From CALNYS01 sp942490855 (lineage in GTDB: Bacteria; Planctomycetota; Phycisphaerae; Phycisphaerales; UBA1924), in NCBI GenBank assembly GCA_942490855.1, contig CALNYS010000005.1, positions 434,001 through 498,000 of the forward strand: a stretch of 64,000 nucleotides of DNA, given 5' to 3'. Positions 8,531 to 18,010 of the stretch are shown in pieces. The notes beneath the pieces were generated by a model. That model saw only the letters and a list, made by a program, of their open reading frames with translations. It ran no database searches and was not told where the DNA came from. Positions within the stretch are counted from its first letter, which is position 1. Each line of letters begins with the position of its first letter. The translations under genes and the position numbers were made by a program.

Positions 8531-10008
8531 TCAGCCCGGGTAGTCGCGGCCCCAGTAGGACAGCAAGACGGCGATGTCGCCCGCGTCCACGATGCCGTCC
8601 CAGTTCAGGTCAGCGGGGTTGTACCCGCTGCCCCAGGCCGCGAGCAGCTCGGCGAGATCGCCGGCGTCGGTGACCCCGTTCGCGGAGATGTCGCCGCGGA
8701 CGCCCTTGACCATGTACACGTCAACGACATCGCTCGATGCCCACGTCATCGGGTTCGCGGTCGCTTCCGCGGCGTGGATCCCGCCGAAGATCGACCCGAG
8801 CCGGATCTCCTCGGGGGGAGCTGATCGAGCTCGATCTGCGTGTTCTCGGCCATGGGGATCGTGCGGTTCTCGAGAAAGTGACCCACGGCGATCGGCGCGG
8901 GCGTGTTCCCGAGGAAGCGCTCCTCGACGAACGTGGTCCCGTCGAAGACGCACTCGGAGATCATGTCGCTCCAGGGCAGCCCGAAGTTCGCGAACTCGGA
9001 CTCGAGCGAGTCGTACGCGGTGATCCCGCCGAAGTGCACCACGCGGTTCTGCCCGGCGCTCTCGGCGAAGAAGCCGGCGCTGGGCCCGTGGTAGAGGTTC
9101 AGCTTGATGATCGAGCCGGTGTCCTCAACGGCGTAGGTGTCGCCGTCCATCCAGGTGACGGGCGTGTCGTAGTGGGCGAACCCGAACTTGAAGACGCCGC
9201 CCGTGACGGTGAACCCGTACGTGCGAGCGCCGCGGGCGCCGAGCGTCGTCGCGGCGTACCCGTTGAGGTCGCGCCGGTGCAGGTCGGTCGTGGTGAACAT
9301 GTCCTCGGAGACGATCGTCTGGACCGGGACCGTCGAGCTGGAGGAGAGGTCAAAGACGTGCGCCGTGTCGGTGTACTGCTCGACGGTGTGCGAGGGGTAG
9401 TCCCCCTGGAAGTTGGCGCCGCCGTAGAGCACGAAGCGCCCGTCGTCGAGCGGGAAGATCTCGGCGCCCGCCGCGCGAGCGGGCTCGGCGACCGTCACCG
9501 TGAACGCCGACTCCGGGATCGCCGCGGCCGCGAGGATCGCGGCGCGGACCGCGAGGAGATCGACCTCGATCACGTTGGGCTTGGTCAGCACGTCCGTCTC
9601 GTCGGAGTTCGGGCCGTAGCCGCCGTAGATGTACAGCGTGTCCCCGTGCTGGTAGGCCGAGGGGTTCGTGACGAGCAGCGCGTCGCGCAGGCCCGCCGAG
9701 AGGTGCGCGAGCGAGCCGGTGAGCATCGTCCCGGCGTCCTCGTCAACGAGGATGATCTCCTGGTTGTAATCGGGCTTGAGGGCAAAGATCGGGGCGGGGC
9801 CCTTGGGCGTGCTGAGCACGTGCATCCCGAAGCCCGTGATCCCGCAGAAGAACATCGCCTCGTGGTCGCCGACCTCGGCCGAGACGTAGGAGTGCAGGGG
9901 CGTGAACGCCTGCTCGGAGGTCTCAAACCGGAACGAAAGATCCTGGGCGTTCGAGACCGTCGCGGCCATGGCCACGAGCAATCCCCCTGCGCACGCGCGT
10001 TTCCACAT
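8531..10008 (-). CDS. Secreted kelch-like protein with GC-type dockerin tail, frameshifted
   Basis: An exported protein of about 492 residues if one indel is corrected. Residues 1-22 are a signal peptide (MWKRACAGGLLVAMAATVSN) after a GGGAG ribosome site. The body has kelch-like blades such as GDTLYIYGGYGPNSDE and GRFVLYGGANFQGDY, suggesting a beta-propeller. The C-terminus carries two calcium-loop repeats (DISANGVTDAGDLAELLAAW and DLNWDGIVDAGDIAVLLSYW). The frame breaks at the six-G run 8813-8818: adding one G joins ...QIELDQLPP to EEIRLGSIFGG. Both halves have normal composition, so sequence error or a very recent mutation is likely. Substrate or partner unknown; no cohesin is visible nearby. 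Confidence 0.75.
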
Positions 10009-10208
10009 CTTCAGGCTCCCCAGCCACCGCGCGGCTCGCGCGGGTGTTGTGTTGTTCGGCGGGATCGTGGCGCGACTCTTGCCCGCCTCCCCCAACTGGG
10101 GCGGCGTGACCCCCACCGTGTCCAAGTGTACCACTCAAGATGCGCTGAACCAATGATTCCCGGTCAAAACGCGCGAGGTGGTCCGGATATGCGCCGCTGT
10201 ATGCGCAT

Positions 10209-10243
10209 AAAAAACCGGGCCGCGACTTCTGCCGCGGCCCGGT
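10209..10243 (-). terminator. Terminator of the 11812-10277 gene
   Basis: Stem arms ACCGGGCCGCG (10214-10224) and CGCGGCCCGGT (10233-10243) with an 8-nt loop, followed on the minus strand by TTTTTT. It lies 34 nt past the stop codon. The rest of 10009-10208 shows only the upstream region of the kelch-like gene and nothing further that I can assign. Confidence 0.8.
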
Positions 10244-10276
10244 GATCAAATCAGAGAGAGTGCGATCGAAGGTCGA

Positions 10277-11812
10277 TCAGCAGGGGCCCCACGCGGCCAG
10301 GAGGACCGCGAGGTCGGCCGAGTCGGTGTTGCCATCGCCGTCGATGTCAGCGCCGGCCGTGCCCCAACCCGCGAGGAGGATCGCGAGGTCGGCGGAGTCA
10401 ACGGTGCCGCTGCCGTCGTAGTCGCCAGCGCAAGCGCTGCCGGCCGGGACGGGCATGCCGACTTCGTAGCTACCGATGCCCGGGACGTTGATCGTCACGG
10501 TGCCGTCGGTGGGCTCGGAGTCAGCGACGAACGTGAAGCTGTACATGGTGGCCCAGCGCACGCGGTTGTCGTTGACGCCCTTGTTCTGAACGGTGAACTC
10601 CATGGAGCCGCCGCGGGAGGGCGAGGTCCAAGGACCGTTGTCGTAGAGGGAGCCGGAGTGCCAGCCGGGGGTGTGGTAGTCAGCGGAGCTGACGTTCATC
10701 GCGCCGCCGGCGTTGATGGTGAGGGTGTCGACACCAGCGTTGGAGTCGAGGTTGAAGATGTTGTACTGGTAGAGGTAGTCGCCGCCACCGATGTCGGTGG
10801 CCGAGCCGCCGATGTAGATGTAGCCGTCGGCCTCGACAACTTCGATGACCACGGAGGGGTCAACGCGCTGCCAGGAGAGGATGGCGGGTTCCATCTGGTA
10901 GGTGGTGCTGGGGAACGTCAGCTGACGGGAGCTGTTGGTGCTCATCGTCGTGGACGCGTGCGTGGCGTTGTTGAAGGAGGTGTTGCCCGTGATCTGGGAA
11001 TCCTCAACGTGGATGTACTGACCCTCGACCCAGTAGGTCGCGCCGTTGGCGGTGGGGATCGCGTCGGCCTCGGGGACGAGCAGACGACCACGGTTCCCGA
11101 GCGAGCCGCTGGGACGCGAGTGCGAGCCCGGGAACACGCCCGTGGTGGGGTTCACCTCGTGCTTGGGACCGAGACGGGACTGCGTGCCGTTGAGGCCGGA
11201 GCTGTAGGGGTCAGCGCAGCCGGGACCCAGACGCGGGGGGCAACCGCCGCCCGCGGGCTGGCACTGACCGCAGCCGCCGTTCTGCAGGGCGCAGAAGCCG
11301 TGTTTCAGCCACGACTGACCGACCTGACGGAACAGGCCGTTGTACCACTGGTACAGGTTCTGCCCGATGACCGGGTGCGTGTTGGCGGGCTCGGGGTTCC
11401 AGTTCAGCAGGGTGTCGCCGGCGTTGGCCGAGGTCGTGGCGACCGCGTACGCGGCGTAGCCGCCGCTGACGCCGTAGTTCGTGATGCCGGGGAGCGAGCA
11501 AACCCACACGTCGGGGCCCGACGCGCCGCGGACGACCGGGAGGTCGTAGACGTCCCCGGCGTCGGAGAAGTCACCGAGCTCGGGGTTGAGCTTGCTGGCT
11601 TCGTTGAACCACACGCGGGCCTGGCCCTCGTGACCGGCTTCAAGGAGCTGCGCGCCGATGCGGACACGGATGTCGGCGTCGGTCGGGTTCTCCTGAGCGA
11701 CAGTGATCAGCTCTTCGATGTTGCTGTGGACGTGGGCGGTCTCGGCGATGGCGGACGACGCGATGGCGCAGCCGGCAACGATAGACAGCGCGGAAGCGAA
11801 AATGTTCTTCAT
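10277..11812 (-). CDS. Secreted protein with GC-type dockerin tail, unknown function
   Basis: A 511-residue exported protein. It has a signal peptide ending ASSAIAE, a short helical TPR-like segment (ADIRVRIGAQLLEAGHEGQA), a cysteine-rich stretch near residue 180 (FCALQNGGCGQCQPAGGGC), and a long beta-rich part with many Asn, Ser and Thr. The tail has two calcium-binding loops, DYDGSGTVDSADLAILLAGW and DIDGDGNTDSADLAVLLAAW, ending GPC. The ATG at 11812 is preceded by GGAGAGGG; an upstream TTG is less likely. Its codons are less GC-extreme than its neighbours, which is common in highly expressed surface proteins. A strong terminator follows. No enzyme family is recognised; a structural or surface role is a guess. 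Confidence 0.75.
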   Translation of the reverse strand: MKNIFASALSIVAGCAIASSAIAETAHVHSNIEELITVAQENPTDADIRVRIGAQLLEAGHEGQARVWFNEASKLNPELGDFSDAGDVYDLPVVRGASGPDVWVCSLPGITNYGVSGGYAAYAVATTSANAGDTLLNWNPEPANTHPVIGQNLYQWYNGLFRQVGQSWLKHGFCALQNGGCGQCQPAGGGCPPRLGPGCADPYSSGLNGTQSRLGPKHEVNPTTGVFPGSHSRPSGSLGNRGRLLVPEADAIPTANGATYWVEGQYIHVEDSQITGNTSFNNATHASTTMSTNSSRQLTFPSTTYQMEPAILSWQRVDPSVVIEVVEADGYIYIGGSATDIGGGDYLYQYNIFNLDSNAGVDTLTINAGGAMNVSSADYHTPGWHSGSLYDNGPWTSPSRGGSMEFTVQNKGVNDNRVRWATMYSFTFVADSEPTDGTVTINVPGIGSYEVGMPVPAGSACAGDYDGSGTVDSADLAILLAGWGTAGADIDGDGNTDSADLAVLLAAWGPC

Positions 11813-12169
11813 GGCCCTCTCCAATTCTCGGAAATGAGGCGACTCTGTTTCGCAGGATCAGCGATCCCACGGCCGGTCGGCATCCGCCGCCCCTTCGCCG
11901 ATACCGGCGGTTCCTCAGGAGAGGAACGCCGAGGCGCCTCCAGGACTGGCGCGGATAGTCCGCCCAGTGGAGTCGAACCTACGCCAATATCGTCCGAATT
12001 GCGACTGTTTTTTCGCGGATTGACCAGACGACCCCGAAAAAACCTATCAAACATCTAACGAAATCCACGAACACGCCTTCCCAGCAAGTGCCCGGATAAC
12101 ACCCGCACACCTCGGGGCGCGAGTCCCTATAAAGAGCGCCCCGAACCCCTCTCTCGTGGATGGACCTCA
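11813..12169. other. Divergent intergenic region
   Basis: This 357-bp stretch separates the secreted protein (minus) from the efflux operon (plus) and should hold both promoters. It is the less GC-rich part of the area. Plus-strand candidates are TATAAA at 12128-12133, 36 nt before the adaptor ATG, and a weak TTGACC/TATCAA pair at 12020/12045 with a long 19-bp spacer. Nothing else recognisable was seen. Confidence 0.4.
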
Positions 12170-13507
12170 ATGAAGCTAGTCAAGTGGATACTCGGCGCCC
12201 TCCTCGTCGTCCTCGTCGTGGTCGTCTCCGCAGGCGTCTTCCTCTTCCCACGCATCAAGGACGCGATGGACCGCCAGAACGGCGAGACCGGCCCCGCCGT
12301 CCAGGTCCTCGCGGCCCAGCGCGGGCGGATCGTCCGCGCCGTCTCCGCCCCGGGCGACATCGAGCCCCGCAGCAAGGTGCAGATCTCCGCCCGCACCAGC
12401 GCCCAGATCGTCGAGCTCCCCTTCGAGGCCGGCGACACCGTCTCTGCCGGGGACATCGTCGTCCGCCTCGACGACAAGGACCTCCTCGCCGCCCTCGACG
12501 CCGCCAACGCGCGGATGCGGGGCGACCAGGCCCGCCACGAGGGCGCCAACGCCTCCTACCTCAACGCCTCCCTCGAGTGGGAGCGCGTCTCCAAGCTGTA
12601 CGAGACCAACGACGTGCCCAAGTCCGAGGTGGACAACGCCGAGGCCGCCCTCCGGCGCGCCCAGGCGGACCTCTCCGCCGCCGAGCACGCCATCTCCAGC
12701 GCCCAGGCCGACGTCGCCCGCGCCGAGGAAGCCCTCAAGTACACCACCATCCGCTCCCCCATCGACGGGCAGGTCACCATCCTCAACGCCGAGGTGGGCG
12801 AGATCGTCGTCACCGGCACGATGAACAACGCGGGCACCGTCATCCTCGAGATCGCCGACCTCTCGGAGATGCTCGTCCGCGCGCAGGTCGACGAGATCGA
12901 CATCGCCCGGATCAACGAAGAGCAGACCGCGCAGGTCTACGTCAACGCGTACCCCGAAGACGCGTTCGAGGGCGTCGTCAAGCGCGTCGCCCTCCAGTCC
13001 CAGCGCGCCAGCGACGGGACCAAGTTCTACGACACCGAGGTCGTCGTCCACATGGGCGACCGCTCCCTCTTCGCCGGCCTCTCCGCGACCGTCGACATCG
13101 AGGTCGAGGCCGCTGAGGGCGTCGTGCTCGTCCCCTCCCAGGCCGTCATGGACAAGCGCACCGACGAGCTCCCCGCCGACATCCGGCGCTCCGAGCACGT
13201 CCAGGCGAACAAGACGTTCACCCCCGTCGTCTTCATCCTCCGCGACGGCGAGGCCGTCATCTGCCCCGTCCAGACCGGCTTCTCCGACCTCACCCAGACG
13301 TCGATCCTCGCCGGCGTCAGCGAGGGCGACGAGATCATCGTCGGGCCCTGGGCCCAGCTCCAGAACCTCCGCCACGAGATGAACGTGCGCAAGGAGACTG
13401 ACCCCGACGACGAGGACGCCGACGCGTCCGAGGACGACGAGAGCGCCGAGGACACCGCCGGCGACGCGCCCGACGGCGCGACGGATACGGAAGCGACCGC
13501 GTCATGA
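12170..13507 (+). CDS. MacA/HlyD-type periplasmic adaptor
   Basis: Membrane fusion protein linking an inner-membrane ABC permease to an outer-membrane channel. It has 445 residues: an N-terminal anchor (ILGALLVVLVVVVSAGVFLF), the first half of the lipoyl domain (IEPRSKVQISARTSAQIVEL), an alpha-helical hairpin (about residues 105-195), the second lipoyl half (TTIRSPIDGQVTILNAEVGE), a beta-barrel domain, and an acidic tail rich in D, E and A. The tail of about 45 residues is unusual for the family. It is the first gene of a four-gene overlapping operon, sharing 4 bp with the ATPase gene. Together they resemble MacAB-TolC efflux; substrate unknown. Confidence 0.88.
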   Translation: MKLVKWILGALLVVLVVVVSAGVFLFPRIKDAMDRQNGETGPAVQVLAAQRGRIVRAVSAPGDIEPRSKVQISARTSAQIVELPFEAGDTVSAGDIVVRLDDKDLLAALDAANARMRGDQARHEGANASYLNASLEWERVSKLYETNDVPKSEVDNAEAALRRAQADLSAAEHAISSAQADVARAEEALKYTTIRSPIDGQVTILNAEVGEIVVTGTMNNAGTVILEIADLSEMLVRAQVDEIDIARINEEQTAQVYVNAYPEDAFEGVVKRVALQSQRASDGTKFYDTEVVVHMGDRSLFAGLSATVDIEVEAAEGVVLVPSQAVMDKRTDELPADIRRSEHVQANKTFTPVVFILRDGEAVICPVQTGFSDLTQTSILAGVSEGDEIIVGPWAQLQNLRHEMNVRKETDPDDEDADASEDDESAEDTAGDAPDGATDTEATAS

Positions 13508-14307
13508 TCATCCAGGTCCGAGGGCTCACGAAGGTCTACAAAATGGGCGTCGAGCGCATCCACGCGCTCGCCGGCCTCGACCTGTCGATCCGCGCCAACG
13601 AGTTCGTCGCGATCATGGGCGCCTCGGGCTCGGGCAAGTCCACCTTCATGAACATGCTGGGCCTGCTCGACCGCCCCACCTCCGGCGGCTACGTCCTCAA
13701 CGGGAAGCCCACCCACAAGATGGGCGCGGGCGCCCTCTCGAGCGTGCGCAACAAAGAGATCGGCTTCGTCTTCCAGACCTTCGAGCTCCTCCCCCGCGCC
13801 TCGGCCCTCAAGAACGTCATGCTCCCCCTGCTCTACTCCAACCAGGGCGCGTGGGGCGCACGCAAAAAAGCCAAGCACGCCCTCGAGCTCGTCGGCCTCG
13901 GCGACCGCCTCGACCACAAGCCCAACCAGATGTCGGGCGGGCAGCGCCAGCGCGTCGCGATCGCACGCGCCCTCGTCAACGCCCCCGCGATCGTGCTCGC
14001 CGACGAGCCCACCGGCAACCTCGACTCCACCACCTCCCACGAGATCATGGACCTCTTCAAGAAGCTCCACGACCAGGGACAGACCATCATCGTCGTCACC
14101 CACGAGGAAGACGTCGCCGCGTGCGCCGACCGCATCGTGCGCCTCCGCGACGGACGCGTGGTCTCCGATCACGCCACCAACGAGGACCCGATCCACCGCC
14201 AGTGGCTCGAGTCCGTCGCCGGGAACCTCCAGGATCAGCTCGACGCCGAAGCGAGCGCCCCCCGCGTCGAGACCGCCGACCCGCTCGAAAGGGAGACCGC
14301 GTCATGA
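13504..14307 (+). CDS. ABC transporter ATP-binding protein (MacB/LolD type)
   Basis: The ATPase of the efflux set. Walker A is MGASGSGKSTFMN, the signature is MSGGQRQRVAIARAL, Walker B is IVLADEPTGNLD, and the switch histidine is in IIVVTHEEDVAA. At 267 residues it is about 40 longer than LolD, with an acidic C-terminal extension. In E. coli MacB this domain is fused to the permease; here it is a separate chain. It overlaps both neighbours by 4 bp (ATGA), which implies coupled translation and equal stoichiometry. Confidence 0.92.
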   Translation: MIIQVRGLTKVYKMGVERIHALAGLDLSIRANEFVAIMGASGSGKSTFMNMLGLLDRPTSGGYVLNGKPTHKMGAGALSSVRNKEIGFVFQTFELLPRASALKNVMLPLLYSNQGAWGARKKAKHALELVGLGDRLDHKPNQMSGGQRQRVAIARALVNAPAIVLADEPTGNLDSTTSHEIMDLFKKLHDQGQTIIVVTHEEDVAACADRIVRLRDGRVVSDHATNEDPIHRQWLESVAGNLQDQLDAEASAPRVETADPLERETAS

Positions 14308-15542
14308 TCATCGTCCGCGTGATCTACCAGACCGTCTTCCTCGCCCTCGGGCAGATCTGGACGAACAAGATGCGCGCCATGCTCACGGCGCTGGGCATCA
14401 TCATCGGCGTCGCCTCCGTCCTCGCCGTCGTCGCGGCGCTCGGCGGCATGCGCCAGTCCGTGCTCTCGGAGTTTGAGACGTTCGGCGCCAAGAAGTTCTT
14501 CGTCAACGGCTACGTCCCACGCGACCTCCGCGGCGTCGTCAGCTGGACCAGCGTCAAGATCTCCCAGCGCGAAGCCGAACGCATCCTCGAATACTGCCCC
14601 GCCGTCGACACCCTCACCATCGTCACCGACAACCGCTACGAGGTCCGCAGTGGCGACGTCCTCGAGACCGGCGTCGAGGTCACCGGCATCTGGCCCGCCT
14701 GGCACGAGATCGAAGACCGCTTCACCACCATGGGGCGCCCCTTCACCTCCATCGACGAGGAGGAGGCGCGCCAGGTCTGCCTCGTCAACGACAAGGCCAT
14801 CGAGGGGCTCGAGCTCGACCTCGACCCCACCGGCGACTTCCTCATCGTCAACAACAGGCGGTTCCTGATCGTCGGCGTCGTCGAGACAAAAGAGGTCGGG
14901 CCCATGTTCGGCGGCGGCGAGTCGCAGTCTGAGATCTACGTCCCCTACGCCACCAGCAAGAAGCTCAACCCGTACACGTGGAACTGGATCATCGGCCAGG
15001 TCCACAACCCCGAGGACGCCGGCGAGGCGCGCGAGCAGATCCGCTTCGCCCTCCGCAACATGCGCAACCTCGCGCCCGACGACGAAGACACCTTCCGCGT
15101 CGAGGTCCTCCAGCAGTTCATCGATCAGTTCAACGGCGTCGCCGTCGGCATCACCATGGTCGCCGCCGGCGTCGTCTCCATCTCGCTCCTCGTCGGCGGC
15201 GTCGGCATCATGAACATCATGCTCGTCTCCGTCTCCGAGCGCACCCGAGAGATCGGGCTGCGCAAGGCCGTCGGCGCACGCCCCGCCATCATCCTCCTCC
15301 AGTTCCTCACCGAGGCCGTGGTCCTCTGCGTCGTCGGCGGGCTCATCGGGCTCGTCATCGGGCAGGCCCTGACCCTCGGGCTCCAGAACATCCCCAACGC
15401 CGGGCTCGAGGAAGCAAGCATCCCCCCCGCCGCCATCGCGCTCGCCTTCGGCTTCTCCGCCAGCGTCGGCGTCATCTTCGGCATGTTCCCCGCCATCAAG
15501 GCGTCACGACTCGACCCCATCGAGGCCCTCCGACATGAATAA
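14304..15542 (+). CDS. MacB-like ABC transporter permease
   Basis: A 412-residue permease with the MacB layout: one N-terminal membrane helix (MLTALGIIIGVASVLAVVAA), a large periplasmic domain (about residues 50-275), and three C-terminal helices of the FtsX fold. The hallmark RTREIGLRKAVGARPAIILL lies between the second and third helices, and the protein ends SRLDPIEALRHE, the usual MacB/FtsX ending. With the adaptor upstream and channel downstream it should work by mechanotransmission, driving export from the periplasm. The start ATG overlaps the ATPase stop by 4 bp. Confidence 0.92.
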   Translation: MIIVRVIYQTVFLALGQIWTNKMRAMLTALGIIIGVASVLAVVAALGGMRQSVLSEFETFGAKKFFVNGYVPRDLRGVVSWTSVKISQREAERILEYCPAVDTLTIVTDNRYEVRSGDVLETGVEVTGIWPAWHEIEDRFTTMGRPFTSIDEEEARQVCLVNDKAIEGLELDLDPTGDFLIVNNRRFLIVGVVETKEVGPMFGGGESQSEIYVPYATSKKLNPYTWNWIIGQVHNPEDAGEAREQIRFALRNMRNLAPDDEDTFRVEVLQQFIDQFNGVAVGITMVAAGVVSISLLVGGVGIMNIMLVSVSERTREIGLRKAVGARPAIILLQFLTEAVVLCVVGGLIGLVIGQALTLGLQNIPNAGLEEASIPPAAIALAFGFSASVGVIFGMFPAIKASRLDPIEALRHE

Positions 15543-17214
15543 CCCATCGCGCCGCGCGCCCCTCCCCCGCACGTCGCCCCTCCCGACCCTCGCCGCCGCC
15601 ACGCTCCTCGCGCTCGCCGGCTGCGCCAAGAGCCCCTTCCGCACCTACCCGGGCGACTACGGCGACACCGTCCCGCGCCACCGCCTCCTCGAGGTCGAAC
15701 CCGTCTCCCTCCTGCGCAGCGCCGAGCCGCCCGCCGACACCCCCGTCGCGCCCGACCCCATCGCGCAGCACGACCGCGTCGAGCTCGCCCTCGCCCAGGC
15801 CCGCGCCTACACCCTCGAGAACAACCTCGACCTGCGCGTCTCCCTCATCAACCCCACCGCCGCCGGGCAGAACCTCCGCGCCGAAGAAGCCGCGTGGGAC
15901 GCCGTCTTCTCCGTCGACGCGCGCTGGACCGAGACCGACCAGCCCACCGCGTCGGGCCTCATCGGCTCGCAGATCAGCTCCCAGCAGTTCACCCCGCGCG
16001 TCCGCGTCCCGCTCCGCACCGGCGGCAACGTCAGCGTCGGGCTGCCCATCAACCAGTCCAGCAACAACAACCCCTTCACCACACTCGACCCCGCGATCGA
16101 CACCGACTTCGAGGTGTCCATCTCCCAGCCCCTCCTGCGCGGCGGTGGGCGCGAGACCGCGACGCACGCCCTGCGCGTCGCCTCCTACCAAGAGGGCATC
16201 GAGCTCTCGCGCACCAAGCTCGAGGTCGTCCGCCAGCTCGCGTCTGTCGATCGCAACTACTGGGGCGTGTACGCCGCGCTCCGCGCGCTCGACGTCGCCC
16301 GCCAGCAGTTCGACCTCGCGACGACCCAGCTCGACCGCTCGCGCCGCCTGTACGACAACGGGCGTGTCGCCGAGATCGAGGTCACCCGCGCCGAAGAAGG
16401 CGTCGCCCAGCGCCTCGAGAGCGTCATCCAGGCCGGCAACGCCGTGAAGCGCCAGCAGCGCGCCCTCAAGCGCGTGATGAACGCGCCGAACTACTCGCTC
16501 GACGAGCTCCCGATCATCTGGCCCGTCACCGAACCCGACCCCGTCCCCCTCGCGCTCAACGCGAACGAACTCACCGAGACCGCGCTGCACCGGCGCATGG
16601 AACTCCTCGAGCTCGAGCTCCAGCTCGCGATCGACGCCAGCGTCACCGCGCTCCGCGAGAACGAGGCCCTCCCCCTCTTCACCCTCGACTACACCTACCG
16701 CGTCAACGGGCTCGGCGACTCCCTCGCCAGCTCCTCGCGTCAGCTCAGAGAGAAGGATTTCGAAGACTGGTCCCTGGGCCTGCGCTTCGAGACCCCCGTC
16801 ACCAACGACGCGGCCGAAGCGCGCGTCGCCCGCGCCGTCATCGACCGCCTCCAGCGCCTCGCCACCCGCGAGGCCCGCAGGCAGTCCATCGAGCAGGAGG
16901 TCCGCGACGCCGTGGACAACATCGACGACGGGTGGCAGCGCATCCTCGCGGCCCGCCAGTCCGCGCTCCTCGCCGGGCGCACGCTCGCCGCCGAGCAGCG
17001 CCAGTTCGACGTCGGGCGCAACACGACCACCGACGTCCTCGACGCCGCCACGCGCCTCGCCGACGCCCAGCTCGCCGAGATCCGTGCGCTCACCGATTAC
17101 CAGATCGCCCAGGTGGACCTCGCGTTCGCGACCGGGTCCGTCCTCGGCGCCGCGCTCGTGGACTGGGAACCCTACGACCCGCGCGCAGACGACAACTCAG
17201 CCACCGCGCAGTAG
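15535..17214 (+). CDS. TolC-family outer membrane efflux lipoprotein
   Basis: The outer-membrane channel of the tripartite pump, 559 residues. It has a lipoprotein signal with the modified cysteine in LLALAGC, then the two repeated helical-hairpin halves of the OEP family. These are seen in VELALAQARAYTLENNLDLR and in the second half at EQEVRDAVDNIDDGWQRILA, followed by RNTTTDVLDAATRLADAQLA. The start overlaps the permease stop by 8 bp, closing the operon. It ends 32 bp from the convergent csrA with no clear terminator between. Unlike E. coli macAB, where tolC is unlinked, all four parts are together here, so this channel is probably dedicated. Confidence 0.9.
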   Translation: MNNPSRRAPLPRTSPLPTLAAATLLALAGCAKSPFRTYPGDYGDTVPRHRLLEVEPVSLLRSAEPPADTPVAPDPIAQHDRVELALAQARAYTLENNLDLRVSLINPTAAGQNLRAEEAAWDAVFSVDARWTETDQPTASGLIGSQISSQQFTPRVRVPLRTGGNVSVGLPINQSSNNNPFTTLDPAIDTDFEVSISQPLLRGGGRETATHALRVASYQEGIELSRTKLEVVRQLASVDRNYWGVYAALRALDVARQQFDLATTQLDRSRRLYDNGRVAEIEVTRAEEGVAQRLESVIQAGNAVKRQQRALKRVMNAPNYSLDELPIIWPVTEPDPVPLALNANELTETALHRRMELLELELQLAIDASVTALRENEALPLFTLDYTYRVNGLGDSLASSSRQLREKDFEDWSLGLRFETPVTNDAAEARVARAVIDRLQRLATREARRQSIEQEVRDAVDNIDDGWQRILAARQSALLAGRTLAAEQRQFDVGRNTTTDVLDAATRLADAQLAEIRALTDYQIAQVDLAFATGSVLGAALVDWEPYDPRADDNSATAQ

Positions 17215-17246
17215 GCGTACGGATTCAAAGATGTGTGTGGAACGCG

Positions 17247-17480
17247 TCAGCCGTTCGACGCGGCCGGGCGGATCTCGCCGGCGACACCCGCGTTGTCGGG
17301 GAGCCGGTCGTCGATGATCTGATCCGCGACCTCGCGCCGGTGCACCTGCACCTCGCGGGGGAACTCGAACGCCACGCGCACGCGGTCGCCCTTGATCCCC
17401 GCGATCCGAACCACGCCCAGAGGGCTTTCGGGATCGCCGATGACTACTTCTTCGCCCTCGCGTCTCGTGATTACGAGCAT
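17247..17480 (-). CDS. csrA: Carbon storage regulator CsrA
   Basis: Small dimeric RNA-binding protein that blocks translation by covering GGA-containing ribosome sites. The start is canonical, MLVITRREGEEVVIG, and the RNA-binding region VAFEFPREVQVHRREV matches the family (VHR..E motif). It has 77 residues, with a longer C-terminal tail than the 61-residue E. coli protein. An AGGAGGT ribosome site lies 7 nt before the ATG, which itself contains the GGA motif CsrA binds, so autoregulation is plausible. An upstream ATG in frame at 17573 is not supported. It stands alone, between the efflux operon and the NifU-type gene; no flagellar genes are adjacent. Confidence 0.93.
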   Translation of the reverse strand: MLVITRREGEEVVIGDPESPLGVVRIAGIKGDRVRVAFEFPREVQVHRREVADQIIDDRLPDNAGVAGEIRPAASNG

Positions 17481-17635
17481 GACGCCGGACCTCCTGTCCA
17501 TTCCAGCCGTCTCCGGCCGGGTCCCACCACAGGGCCCCGCGGGCACGCGCCATCCGACCGCCGGGCATCCCACCGCCCGACGCGCCGAACCCCGCCACCC
17601 CGACCCACCGGGGGAGCGAGCGCAGGTTCACACAC

Positions 17636-17908
17636 TCAAGCCGGACCGACCGCCTCCACGCCCCGGACCTCCGGGACGTGCTCTTTGAGGTTGTTCTCGA
17701 TCCCCATCTTGAGCGTCATCGAACTCGACGGACAGCCCACGCACGCCCCGAGGAATCGGATGCGCACGACGCCGTCGCCGGTCATTTCTACGTACTCGAT
17801 GTCCCCGCCGTCAGCCTTGATCATCGGACGGATCAGATCAAGCACCTCCCGAACCCGTTGGTCGAGGGTGCTCACATCGTCCGGTGCTGTCGCTGGCGGC
17901 CGTGCCAT
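17636..17908 (-). CDS. NifU-type iron-sulfur scaffold (Nfu domain protein)
   Basis: A 90-residue stand-alone Nfu domain that should carry and transfer an Fe-S cluster to client proteins in the cytoplasm. The signature is complete: IRPMIKADGGDIEYVE followed by FLGACVGCPSSSMTLKMGIE, with the cluster-binding CxxC at residues 56 and 59. The end, LKEHVPEVRGVEAV, is also typical. AAGGA precedes the ATG, and a TAGACT -10-like hexamer lies at 17931-17936. It has no isc or suf genes beside it; the divergent neighbour is a lipoprotein gene. Confidence 0.9.
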   Translation of the reverse strand: MARPPATAPDDVSTLDQRVREVLDLIRPMIKADGGDIEYVEMTGDGVVRIRFLGACVGCPSSSMTLKMGIENNLKEHVPEVRGVEAVGPA

Positions 17909-17998
17909 CGTGGTAATCCTTAAGCCACGCAGTCTACCCCCCTCCCTTCCAATCTCCAACCCCCGGCCCAGAACTCCGCCGCGCCCCCCGCCGCGCCA

Positions 17999-18004
17999 TA
18001 GACT
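17999..18004 (+). promoter_or_regulatory. Candidate leaderless promoter -10 of the lipoprotein gene
   Basis: TAGACT followed by six C and then the ATG at 18011. There is no purine-rich ribosome site, so the message would begin at or next to the start codon. Confidence 0.45.
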
Positions 18005-18010
18005 CCCCCC

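Noticed and set aside
8574..10245. Plus-strand frame of about 500 codons opposite the kelch-like gene
   Set aside because: Its translation is Val/Gly/Arg/Asp-rich antisense text; the minus strand has signal peptide, kelch blades and dockerin repeats.
12020..12050. TTGACC/TATCAA as the main promoter of the efflux operon
   Set aside because: The 19-bp spacer is long and both hexamers are imperfect; TATAAA at 12128 is an equally good candidate, so no choice is supported.
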